In this document: positions 32,401-44,470 of the stretch, piece after piece | How positions within the stretch are numbered: position 1 is the first letter of the stretch | Layout: every line of letters begins with the position of its first letter | NCBI RefSeq assembly: GCF_051401765.1 | Contig: NC_135071.1 | Coordinates: forward strand, 17,896,961 to 17,960,960 | Direction of reading: 5' to 3' | DNA from: Calliopsis andreniformis | Lineage: Eukaryota > Arthropoda > Insecta > Hymenoptera > Andrenidae | DNA length: 64,000 nt | Program-made: the position numbers and the translations under genes | The notes under the pieces: model-generated | The model's input: the letters and a program-made list of their open reading frames with translations, nothing else | What the model was told of the DNA's origin: nothing | Database searches by the model: none

Positions 32401-32799
32401 GTGATTTATCGTGGAATATCTCGCTCCTCCACTTTCTGTGCCGGTTCACTCTTTCAGCCCAGAATGTTTCTTTTGAATTTTTCGCGATCGTTTTTCTACA
32501 CCTTCCTCCTCGCGTTCGTAACGTTGTCGTTTACATTTCTGAATGCACGCTCTCGCAGCGAACTACGAGACGAAACAAAAAGAAAAAGTCAACAGCTCGT
32601 TAATGTAATGGGTATTTCAAAATTATATGTATAAAACTGGCTGGTAAATCTTGAGGAAGGAGAGAAACATTTTAACGAGCCCGTGTCCTTTTAAGAAACT
32701 CTGTTGAACGTAAAAATAACTTTCCGCGGATGTAGAAGCTTCTATTTCCTTCTTTTTCTTGTTTTGCGAAATTTAGGACGGCACGAGATGAGATGAAAT

Positions 32800-32895
32800 G
32801 GAGTAAAATGAGGATATAAGTGTATCAAAGGATACGGTAGTTTCAAATGGAGGAAAATAAGGATATAAGTATATCAAAGGACACTATAGTTTCAG
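32800..32895. repeat. Two-copy tandem repeat of about 50 bp
   Basis: AGGATATAAGTRTATCAAAGG followed by A-C-R-tagtttca occurs twice in tandem with small changes. It directly precedes the inverted repeat at 32925. Confidence 0.5.
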
Positions 32896-32924
32896 AGAAA
32901 TTTCACTGAAATTTCAGAGAAATA

Positions 32925-33013
32925 TGTCTGACTTGGGACTTATTCTACTGCTGGCTTGCAGTAGCTAGATCAGGCACAGAGCAGTCAGTGAAATAAGCCC
33001 TAAGTCAGACACA
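32925..33013. repeat. Imperfect inverted repeat (hairpin)
   Basis: The left arm TGTCTGACTTGGGACTTATT pairs with a right arm whose reverse complement is TGTCTGACTTAGGGCTTATT. Inside is a second perfect stem, CTACTGC/GCAGTAG. The inner and outer stems could form a single branched fold or be the remains of a small MITE. Confidence 0.55.
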
Positions 33014-36000
33014 CGCCACGCTAATTTTAAGTATAGTATTTTCTCAGTAATTAATAACTCTGAAACTAGATCTGAGACACATTTTTCTTATCCCTCGTTT
33101 TCCTATTATTTTAGCGTGTAGAATCGTCTCTTAAAATTTCTGACACCTGTCGAACACCCTGTATGTACTTCTTTCCCATTTATCAATATGCTTGCGAGGG
33201 TATTTTTCCTCTGATTAATCCATATGCTTGTGAGGGTATCACTTCCATCCCGTCTCAGTTTGCGAATGATCCACACACACTAAAACCGAAGTCGCCTTCG
33301 TGGAGACTGTACGCTCGAACGAGTTTCCACGGTTCTCGGCTCTAACCATTCCTGTTACATATGGATACACGCGTAGTTGCGATAACCTCGTCCAATAGTT
33401 ATGGAAATTCGTATTAATTCCACGACGGTAGCAATACGCGGGACAAGAGCGTTTCGTCGGTCTGTTCGCACGAGAATTGATCTCTGGACAGAGAACCTCG
33501 CCATTATTGGCCTTTTGATGCTTTGGTTATCATCAGAAGATGCCAGAAGAACATCTTTATTATTTTGAATAGTACCTCGAGTAGTGTTTTCGTGAGTCTT
33601 ATACTAGATCCTAAACAATTTATTAGGAGAGTGTTTTGGAGCTTGAATATTATTGTGACACCGAGGTGGACATGCAATTTCTTTTTTTTTATAGAATTCT
33701 TTATTTGAGAATTGTATGGAAAATAGGATAAGAAGAATGTAGAAGAAGGAAAAGTGATTAGTATGTCTTAAAGATTGAATAAATTATTTTTCAGTAGTAA
33801 TGGTCAATGCTTAGGTCCCCTTGGGTGTCGGACGAGGCTCCTCTGTTGTTTGTTGCAGGGTTTCGAGGCAAAAATAAGGCGGAAATCGAAATTCAATTTT
33901 ACGCCAGCTTCTCTCCCCGCAATTTTCAATATATATATATATCTACCCCTTTTCTCGAAACCGCGAATTTAATATCGCTTTAGAGCACGGATATTTATAT
34001 GCAGAAGTGCAAGGAGGAAGCCTTACGAAGGCTACGGGGCATCCAAGTGGGGCATAAAAGCGCAACGAAACCGTCAACGGAAATATACAACGAGTTTTTA
34101 ATATTTTCCACGAAATTTTACTGGGTGGATTTACGAGATTTTTTATTTTTGCGGCGAGATGAAACTATCCCTCACACGTTCCTCTCGCTACATTATTTTT
34201 GAGATGAGGTGAATGAGTAATTATACAGAAGACTTTCTATGCTTTCCTTCAGGATTTTAAGTAGAGAAATAACAGAGATTATAATAATTCATAATTCATA
34301 GCGATGATACAGTGAATAAAAGAAGATAGATATTTCAGGGGATTAATGTGTCATGATTTTTCTTTAATATCTTGCCACCTACATTTCTGAAATATTGAAG
34401 TCTAAATTAACTACTGCTTTAAAGCTTCAAAATCTCAGCCTTTCTTAGAAAGAAAAAATTCTCAAGCTCTCATAGAAATATTTATGACTTCGATTTCTCT
34501 ACTTCTGTACAATATTCCCCCAGTGAATCAAATCCACACCTGAACCTCGACTGAGGTGATACTTGTGCAAGTTATGACGCACATCTAGCACTTCACTCGA
34601 ATGAAATACAATGCACACTACAAAAATAGCGATGTAGTACAAGAAGTCTAATATGACTCGTTCGGAAGTTCGAGTAGGAATGAACGGCCTGCACTCGCTT
34701 TCATTCAGCTGGCAACTAAGTGAAAGAAAAGGAACAAGAAAAGGCAGAGTGTAGAGAAAGATAGGAGACGATCAGAAAGAAAGAGGAAAACGGAGAAAAG
34801 TATGGAGAAAGCGCGAACAAAGACTGTTCTCAAGCTCTGCCTGGGTCTGGTCGCCAAATGTGCCTGACGACGACCAGGCCCGTACAAATCTTGAGAAAGG
34901 GTAAATAATAGACAGGAAATTGGAAATCTAGAAGAGTGAAAGTTAGAAAACGAATATAAAGAATTAAATCCTGGAGCAACCATATCGTTCCTTAAATCTT
35001 TTGAGACACCCTTCCCCTTCTGCAACATATCTATTCTCATTGCCAGCGTCTAAGGTGTCCAGAAATCCACTGGCGAAGATCCTTCGCCATCCCAGCGTCG
35101 CTCACACCAGCGAATCCCTTCATTGCGAAACAATCGATCGCGAGCGCGAGATGTCTCCATCAAGATTCAGCAGATTTCTATCCCCAGCCGCGACGGAATT
35201 CCCAGAAAATCGACGCGTCTCGGGAAAAGAGAAGCCACCCCTCTGCCCCCGTGCCCACCCCGAAGCTGACAGGATCTCGCGAAATCGGATAGCTGTCTCG
35301 AATCTCGCAAACACGGCAGCCGTCGAGAGCGAGAGAGAGATCGATACGCGGCGGTGGGCGAAGTTGCTGGCAAACGAATGAGAAGTTGCAGCGAAAGAGC
35401 ATAAACCATAAAGGCACGACGGGGCAGAGGACAGGGTCGCGGGATAATGCAGCCGTGGATGGATCCCCCCGTTGCCTCTGCCTACCCTCTACACCCCCTG
35501 CACGCGTACGCGGGGATCACCCCTTCCGCACCTACGCGTCTCCTTTTTTCCGCGCCGTGGAAGAAGCCGATACGCGAGCTAACTGTTGGCACGATGTTTG
35601 GCTCGCCGACCCTTTTCCACCCCTGCGTGTTTCGCCCTTTTGTCGCGGACTTCCGTTGCCCTCGTGTCGCTACAGATGTCGAACGCGAACATGGATCGAT
35701 TTAGGGTGGTCTGCGAATTTTTGAGCTTTTTGAGGATGTAATTTAAAACTTTTCTGTGGAAAAGTTCGTGACGAAGTCTGTGAAGAGAGGTCTGTGGAGA
35801 GAAAAAAATTAGTCAGTAAGTCACTCTCTTAAAGACTTGAATTCACACATAAAATCAACCTCCTTCGAGTATCAATTTTCGGGTCATCCTTTACACTTCT
35901 TCCCATTTCTATTCACTGTGCGCTGACCCCTGAGCCAGTTGGCCCCAGTTCGTTCCCAGTTCGCGCGGAACGCGGGCTAAATGGAATGGCAGAGGCCACG

Positions 36001-36760
36001 AGTGCCAAATGTCTCTGTCTGCGCTGGCGAAAGGGGGTTGCACTCGGAGCTGGGCGCCGAGTGGACAGATTGCAAGCGGATCCCGTTTCGGTCGGCTCTC
36101 GATACTTGCTCGTCGATTCGTTGCGAGAATTCCGTCGACTAGGTGTTTGCTCGCGGTTTTGTTGTTGTTGTTGCCGCGTGGTTCGCTGGAAATTCCGGTT
36201 CGTGAGGGAGGGTCTCGGGATTTTCGGCTTTTTTCGACCGCCGTGAAATTAGAGGAGGGATTTTGGGATTCAGTGATAGGGGTTAGGCCAAAGGTCGCGT
36301 CTGGGGCGAATCTGGGACGAACTTGGGGTCAGAAGGAAGATTGTTGGTTCAGGGAGGCTTGGGATCCTTATTGGGTTAATTGACTACTGGATTGTGTTCT
36401 TGCGGGCAGATGGGTGTTTTGGTTCACAAGTAATGAAAGTGACCTTTTGAGGGAGGTCAGAGTGTGGGTGTCGTGTCTCGGGTCAGTACTTTGGATGCTG
36501 AACTGGTCTGTTATTTTGTTACATATCTTTGGGATGCCTCCACTATTGTACAGAATTATTTGGCCATTTTCACGTTATTGGAAACTCGTGAAATTCTTAC
36601 ACTTTTTTATTTACTCTAACTGCTATCAAATGTTATTCTCATCGATATTTGTAAACCTTATACATGAGGTTTATAGCTAGAAGATGAGGTTTGTAGCCAG
36701 AACTATATCACAGAATTTTATCTCTCGTATTTTACATATTGCAATAATATGGAAGTGTCC

Positions 36761-36814
36761 AAATAGTGTAGTGGATACTAGCTCATCTCGTGATAACGTC
36801 ACAGAGGTTCTTTC
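36761..36814 (+). other. tRNA-like fragment
   Basis: TAGTGTAGTGG matches the A-box region of tRNA-Val exactly, and GAGGTTCTTTC about 35 nt on resembles a decayed B-box. No acceptor stem can be formed, so this is a tRNA pseudogene or SINE head rather than a tRNA gene. Confidence 0.3.
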
Positions 36815-37904
36815 AAAAAAGAATTTCCACATGTGAACTGAAAAACAGCCATAGGAAGTAATCCTCTCTACACCAGTAATACAAGCGTGATCATTAAATC
36901 GATCAGGAAATGGGATTAAAAATTCTTCTGAAAGTGGCAAGTTTTCCCCTGTGTTTTCTAGCAACTTCATAAAACCCTAGAAAACCGAATCATGTCGAGT
37001 AATAACAAATCAGTTCCCCGTCGAAGATTCCAATATCATTCCTCAATCAATCTCCCAGAACCCGATCGTCTGAACAACGTAACAGTTCCTCAAACAGTCG
37101 GCATGGAAGCGCGTCTTTATGCTAATGGAAGGAGTATCGATTGCCCCGGCTTTTCGCCAGAATCGAATGATACTATGGTGCACAGGCTGAGATAGCGTTC
37201 GCGATTATTAATTGCATCGGGAACAAGCATCTCGCGATCTCAGCACGCTCGACGACGTTCCGTAATTACGGGATATGCTCGATGTCGATCGAAACGATGG
37301 AGCCATTCAGGTAGCATATCGCGAGCAGGGGAAAAAAATAGAGAAAGGAGGTAAATGAGTAGCCTGCTGTTGCATCGTAGACTCGCTTATCTCCGAGAGC
37401 GTGGCTATCCAGCCTCGTAATTGCTGTGTCGTAACAGCGTCGAATCACGATCGAATGTCTCGACGTAGTCGTCATTAATCGAGAACACAACAGCCACGGT
37501 TTCCGGGGGAATGGGTTACCGTTACTGGCAGGGGGCAAAGAAAGTTCCAAAGAAACTGACGGCAGTAGCCAGTTGGACGTTTTCTAGGAAACGTTACGGA
37601 TTAGTCGAAACCCTGCTTCCACGATTATGATGGACAATGAAGTTAAAAGGAGCAGGTGGAATCGAAGCTATCTCTGCCGCTAAGTAAACGGGTGGGATTC
37701 GTTAATCGCGGGGCGGTGCTCTGATAGGGTAGAAATGTGGCAAGTCGGGAGTTTATCTTCCAAGTTTTTATCCTTCAATTTTATTAATCTGCTCTGGCCG
37801 CAGTTGGCCGTGAGCGAAGCATCATCTGGCCATGGTTATCTCGGAAATACCGCTGCTTCTCGATTCTAGTGGATAGACTTGGCTCAGACCTGTGAAAATA
37901 GAAC

Positions 37905-38400
37905 TATAGAAATGGATAGGTGTAGAATCTGGATAGGTGTAGAACTCGGAATGCTGAAGAATCTAGGGAGTTGTTTGTAGAGTCTAGGGAGCTTGTAGTA
38001 TTGAAGTATCTTATACAAACTAGGGAACTTGTAGAATCTAAGGAGCTTGTAGTGTTTAAGGATCTTATACAAACTAGGGAACTTGTAGAATCTAAGGAGC
38101 TTGTAGAATTTAGGGAGCTGTAGAATTTAGACAGCTTGTAGAATCTATGGAGCTTGCAACATCTAGTGAGCTTGCAACATCTAGGAAGCTTGCAACATCT
38201 AGGAAGCTTGCAACGTCCAGGGAGCTTGCAACATCCAGGGAGCTTGCAACGTCCAGAGAGCTTGCAACGTCCAGGGAGCTTGCAACATCCAGGGAGCTTG
38301 CATCGTCCAGGGAGTTTTCAACGTCCAGGGAGCTTGCAACATCCAGGGAGCTTGCAACATCTAGGGAGCATGTAGAACTTAGAAAGCTATAGATTTTAGG
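37905..38400. repeat. 18-bp minisatellite
   Basis: The core 38150-38365 consists of twelve 18-bp units, GAGCTTGCAACATCCAGG, with few changes. Degenerate related units (GAGCTTGTAGAATCTAAG) extend left to about 37905 and right to about 38400. Two plus-strand frames are open through the core; one reads (ELATSR)n. There is no upstream gene context, so coding is unlikely. Confidence 0.9.
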
Positions 38401-40689
38401 GAACTATAGAGTGTACAGCATGATACAGTTTACGAATCTACAAAATAGTTTAATTTAGATTTCATTCAGAGTTTTATTCAATCTACGGTCCTAAAATTTG
38501 ATACCACTGGACACTGCGGATCGTGTGTCGTGTTTTTTGAAGAGTCTCTCGTTCAGCATGCCATTAGCGTACTAATACAGAGTTGACGGCTAATAAATGT
38601 GTAATAGTCTCGGATAGCATAGATGACTGCATACAGGAGTGTCTGTAGGATTAAATGCAAAAGTCTTAAACATTAACGATCTCCTTATAGTCAGAACATG
38701 ATCGCTTTTATAACTAACAACTTAAATAATCCTTTACTAGCGTATCGAACTCATAATGAAGCTATTTGCTTCATTAGTGAGATATTACATCAACAGCATA
38801 CACTAAGTTCTTGGGACTGGCAATGAAGGACATTCATTGAACTAAAAGCAAAATTAGATCACTGCAAAGCATTATTTCATCTATTTCAGTCTCATCTTCT
38901 TAAGACTACACACGTAATTTCCTTAATCTATAAAATCAATTTTTTGAAGCATATTTATTCGCTCTCGATCTTCGATCGAATATCAGTTTCATGAAAAATC
39001 GTAATTCTTCAGCATTTAATCTCCAGTTCCTCGTATAGTCTGTGCCACATTTCTATAGTACAGAAATTTTGCCCCATACCTTTTCGTGACAGTGATTTCC
39101 TGCTCACAATTGGACACCGAGAAACCTTCCTCACGGACGCTGCGCATAAATCATAATGTAAAATGTGACCTCGCGTGACCCCTGCGACAATTAATTATTG
39201 CATATGATAGCCCATACGCGGTTATTATGCTCCGCGTCCCTTCTTTTTATTCCATTTTTGCTGGCCGATGAATGGGGCGCCACAGCGCTATCATTATTCG
39301 CGCACATACAAACATTGCTTGTTTCCGGGGATTCATTAGCCGTTAATAATCACTAAAATTGTTGGCGTGTAATTAGATACGACATCATAGGTTACGCATT
39401 GATTACGAAGCTTGTATGGTCAGGATAATGTGACAGTCTATGAATGACACAGTTTCTCAGATTTTGACGGGATGCGAAATTCAGTGCTTTCAGAATGGAT
39501 CCGTAATAACTTTGGGAGCCAAATAATTGCACATTTATGACAATATGTTAGCGTGACGTATTTTAACATTGACACAATATTGGATGGTGCGAAGTTCAAA
39601 GGTTCAATTGTGACAAATGAAGATACATTTCACACAGTGAAATCTGTTTATTGTACGTAACTATTTTCGAGATAAAACAATAGCAAATTGTTGTTAAATA
39701 AATGATCGCCTCACGGGAAACTAAGGGAACCATATTTATTAATATCTCTAAAATTATTGAATATATGCAGTTAATATTCGGTACAGTGTTATAAATTGAA
39801 AAGGGGAAAGTAAAGTGTTTCACTAAAACCCTATAGAGTCGACCCTTTAAAAGTTGCTTCTGTGTATCATATAGATTGATTTGAGGAGTGAAATTTTGCC
39901 GACTCTTCAACTGCATAATGAGATGCAGCAGTGAAATAGATACATGAGCTCCGCTCATTCTCTGTCCTTGCTCTCAGAGAGAGTGGACGTACGAGTTGGG
40001 CGAACTTGTTCCTCAGTTTCCTTCATAATTTCTCGTTGTCTTCTTTATGGCCATTTGCATAGTCGTCTATGTTTTTACAGGCCTTTGCTCGTTCCCACAG
40101 TTTCCACGGAGTTTTCATGGTCTTCTTACTGCTCTGTCCCCGCCTTGCTGATTCCTACCCCTGAAAAGAGTTCTCTTTGTCTTGTCCCAGGTTTCCCTTA
40201 TTACTTTCCTCGCTTCTCGACGTGTTCACTGACTCTTCACAGCCTCCTTAGATTTCCCATAACTTCCGTCGCGACTCCCCGCGAGTCTTCCCGCCCTTCG
40301 TCGCCATCCTATTTGCGTGGATTGACTTTCCATCAGGGTTCTTTATTGGCCACCCTTCGTCCCTTACTTCTACGCGTAGAAAATCCGAAATTACACTCGA
40401 TTTAACATGATCAGCAGCTCCTGTGGAACTTTGGGGTCTCTGTAACCCAGCAAGCTGATCAAAAAGATAGATTACATTGTTCGATTAAGGAAAAGTAGTC
40501 GCTGTGCTGGGTTCCTCGCAGTTTAAACTTCTTTCTCCTGATTTCTGAATGCTCCGGGTCTATTAGGAACTTTTGCCTGCGATAGGTCGCCTGGGTTGAA
40601 CCTTAGTTTGATAATAAAGTAACCGCGGGGATAAATTTTTATCAGATATGGTTCTAAAGGTATGTAGATGGAAGAGATTGGGAATGGGA

Positions 40690-40849
40690 TTACTACTACT
40701 ACTTGTCTGCTTGTCTACTACTTGTCTACTGCTCTGCTACTAGTTTACTCTTACTACTTGTCTACTGATACTACTCGCCTACTGTTACTACTTCTCTATT
40801 ATTATTATTTAGCTACTACTACTATTACTACTAATACTGCTACTGCTTA
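40690..40849. repeat. Imperfect (TAC)n / (CTAC)n microsatellite
   Basis: TACTACTACTACTTGTC-type units with TTGTCTAC interruptions; simple repeat of about 160 bp. Confidence 0.85.
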
Positions 40850-42935
40850 TCGTACCTAGTAGCTTCGCCACCTCAATATTCGCAAATTAGGGAATTGAAA
40901 AATTTGTATACTTCAGCATGTTAGAATAGATTGAAAGAAAATCCACCCCAAGCGATCGAGGCTCATCTAAAATCCGAATTCATAATTAGCTCCACAATGA
41001 ATCAAACGTATCCGAACCCAACAATCCTCGTCATTTTCACATAAATCTCCGCGATCCCTCTTTTCCCTTGTCACTAATCTCGTCTTCCTATCAAATCTGT
41101 TGAAACTCGCCGAATATTGTCAGTTTTGATCTAAACCGCTATTAACATGCGCAATGCCTGTGCTAGCGGGGTTGCACGTGAACGGTCCTGCTAATTAATA
41201 CCTACGTAAATGGAGTAGCACCTGGTGAAATGATCTGTCGGAAATAGCCGGTTCATTCCAGCCAGCGTACTGGACTCCGCTGCTCCCTGTCTCTCAGTTT
41301 CCCCGTGAAATCGTTACTTGGTATTGTCGGGCGAGTTAATTGACGCATTTCCAATGCGACGCCGACCTATCGAGAAATGATAGGAACTCGGCGGTGCGCT
41401 GGAAAATTATTTCGAGCAGAGGCTAGCCGCACGAAAAGCCCTGGACACCGTGAACCGTGTGACGATGGCTCCTTTGACGCCGCCGATCGTTCGTTAATCG
41501 TTGAACAGCGCCGCGCCAGGCCGCAGCGCAGGGAAATTTTGCGATAAATCGTACCCTGCTAATCTTTCCCTCGGCCTCCCTTCCCCAGCGACGCGACGAA
41601 ATCGGTTTGGCACGTGCACAGCGTTCCGTCTATGCACGCGAGCTGAGAGTTAATCCCCTCGGAGAATTTGGCTGGCTGATCGGTGGTTATAACGATTTTC
41701 TCGGGAAAATTGCGCGTTCTTTTTTCCCCTGTTCGCGCTCGTGCCTAGGGTAACAGTCGAGCGATCAGAGTGGCTTGATTGGGCGAGATAAAGGGGATTT
41801 ATTTTGGAATTAAGCCGAGTTTCCGCGCGGATAATGTGAGACGGGAGGTGGAATCAGTGGGTTGATCGTAACATAGACATTTTCTTTGAGGGATAACTCT
41901 GAGAGGCTTTAGTCAAATTCTTTGGATAAAGAAATATAGATATTTGGGTTGAGGGATCACCCTGAGAGACTCTGGTGAAATTCTTTGGACGAGGAAATGA
42001 ATAGTGTCTATGGAAAGTTAGCGAAGGGCAGTTTGCTGAAGACCATTTCGAAGATCTTTCAAAGGAGAATGGGCTCGTAATTGCTCAGACGCTTTCTATG
42101 CTGGACAACCCTGTTTCGACAGGAGTCTGAAACAGAGGAAAAACAGAAGCGACAGAGAGGAAGGAAGCACAGAAATTCCTGAGTTGTTTCTCGCTTCCAC
42201 GGAACGAAAAGTTGAACTCGGAAGGGGTTGGAGAGGCGAAATGGAGAAAGCACGAGGCATCTTCCGCGATACTCGAGGGATCATGCATACTTCCACGAAT
42301 GTTCGGTGTCATTCGTCGCGATGCTTTCTCCCTGTTCGACCTCTCTCTTGCTGTTCTGCAAGCGGCCCCAGCTCTGTCGTTGCTTTCCTCGCGGCAGCCT
42401 CGTTTCCGATGATCGTTGATCTCCTCTATTCCAACTCGACTTACAAAAAGCTTGCTGCTCTGTGAAATATTGTACCGAAAATGGGGTGGAATAGAAACGT
42501 AACTGTGGATAATAACACTATTTACTCATTACTACTTATAACAATAGATATTACTAATTAAATACTATTTAAATAATATTTACTCTCACCTAGAGTTACA
42601 TTTCAACACCTATTGCACCTACTCGAAAATCCCCATGTCCTCGAGGCTTCCCAAACTGAAACTCATCAAACGAGGTCCCCAGGATAATCCAATCTTGGAG
42701 GGCAAAAATAGTCCTGGAACGAACGAAACTGGGGTAGATTATCCCGCCCTACAGAGTACAACGGAGGATCGCGATAATGTTGATAACCACATCGAATAAG
42801 GCTGCGGGTCCAACTTGCCATTCCGCCACGGGACGCGCGAAATTATTTCCGTTTCCGTCCTTATCGAACGCGAATTTACGTAATTTTAGTCGCGCAGGGG
42901 GGGAAGAAAATGGGATGGACGTCGAGCTTGCACAG

Positions 42936-42975
42936 AGGGGTAGGGGGGAGGGGCAGGGGGGGGGGGGCAGAGGGA
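42936..42975 (+). repeat. G-rich tract with a run of 12 G
   Basis: GGGGTAGGGGGGAGGGGCA is followed by 12 consecutive G. Four or more G-runs with very short loops meet the usual G-quadruplex pattern. Confidence 0.8.
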
Positions 42976-44254
42976 GGAAGGACAGAGCAGTTGAGACAAC
43001 TTTAGCAGTACGTGCGGTATTGTCAAGTCGCTGGCGCGAGACCTGAAAGTGTCTCTGTAGTAAGAAGTTCCTCGAGTGGTGTGGGATCATCTGAAGACCG
43101 CGCGGCGGAGATACGCGGCTTAATGCCGTACTTAATCCGCGGGAACTTGCCGCCATACACGCGGGGATGATTTAGCATGAATATGTAAAAGGAATGGAGG
43201 AATCACTCGCGGCTGGGAAAGGACACGAGGGCTTCTGCGGGATGATTGTCGTGTTTTTTCGTGGCTTGGAATAGGAAGTAATAGGTAATAGGGTAGGAAT
43301 GTCAAGTATCGTGGTTTTTAGGTAACGTACTTGGAGATGAAACGTGAAAATCGAGGCAGATAATTGAGGGAAATTTGATGTAAAATGGATATGTAACTTG
43401 AGGACCTAGTAACAAAGACAGACTTGTTTAAACAGTTAAACAGGTTATTGGAGGTTTCATCGAAAGGATCGCAAATCGGTATATTCTTCGATTAAAAGAC
43501 GCTAGTTTTTATAATGTATATCTTAGAGTAAGAAGTTTCTGGCGAGAGAATTCTGTGCTCGGTTCTACGTTTGAAATATGAATTTTACTTGTACGTAAAG
43601 TCCGCCTCTAGCAGTCTATCTCCTGTGCAACATGCGCATCAAAATCAGTTGGTGGTGTGGTATGTACGTGGCCCGCACAAACGGGAGTATGTGTATGTAG
43701 GATGAAACGACGTAAGGTGCTCCATCAGTGGTCAGCACTGGCCAGCGGGAGTAGCTGAAGGTAGCTAAACTCGAGTTGGTCCCTCGAAAAAGGGAGCAAA
43801 TAGGATTTTTCGTACTCCAATGGTCCGCGATCGAGCAACTCGCTACCTGGATGTTTGTGAAGTTCAACAAACGGAAAATGTTGTGGAAGCTGTTATCATA
43901 ACTTTTATTTGCGTAAATATTGTGTGCTGTTTCACTTTGGTAGTCGTTGCAGGCTTGTTGCGCGATTTCGTGATCAGGTGGCAATATTGGCGAATATCGA
44001 AGAACACTCGATTAACTATATTTTCTCTCTTTGCTTGAGTTGCTTAATCAGGCAGGATAGAGAATATGCTAATGCAGGAAGTATAGGAGATGGTGTAGAT
44101 AGTAGTAATTGAAGAAATCTAAATATAAATAGTCTTAAAAAAACAGTCAGTGAGTAGGACTGCGCCAATGAATGCAAATGAAGTAGCTGTTCTTGTATAT
44201 AGAGTGGGGTATGGTTTGCTGCTACTTTGTTGGCTTGAATTCATTAGAAAGAAA

Positions 44255-44470
44255 AGAGTCTCAAGATACCCCAAGGACCCAAGATTCCATCAGCACCCAA
44301 AATTCTCATGGGTCTCAAGATGCCCCTAGGTCTCAAGATCCCCCTAGGCCTCAACATATCTCTTGGTCTCAAAATTCCCTAGGTCCCCTGGATCCTAAAA
44401 CCCCTAAACTCCAAAGCCCTCAAAGCCCTCGAGCTCAAAATTCCCAAATTTTCAAATCCCAAAACTCAGA
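44255..44470. repeat. Degenerate CCCTAGGTCTCAAGAT minisatellite
   Basis: Diverged units of about 17-18 bp based on CTCAAGATCCCCCTAGG, decaying rightward into AAAGCCCTC and CAAAATTCCC units. The open frame across it (rich in S, Q and P) results from the repeat. Confidence 0.65.

Larger units (their letters stand above)
26441..37900 (+). other. Presumed large first intron, part 1
   Basis: No exon recognised on either strand. Several 100-160 codon frames (for example minus 29964-29485, plus 35001-35381) lack protein-like composition or splice context. It holds a short palindromic CCCTCCGGAGGG at about 30684 inside a candidate TIR pair (TGTTTGTACT at about 30644 and its complement at about 30773). 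It also holds the hairpin at 32925 and a tRNA-like fragment at 36761. Confidence 0.4.

Noticed and set aside
39944..40405. Plus-strand 153-codon Ser/Leu-rich frame
   Set aside because: Could mimic a membrane protein, but the hydrophobic residues are scattered and no exon boundary signals fit.
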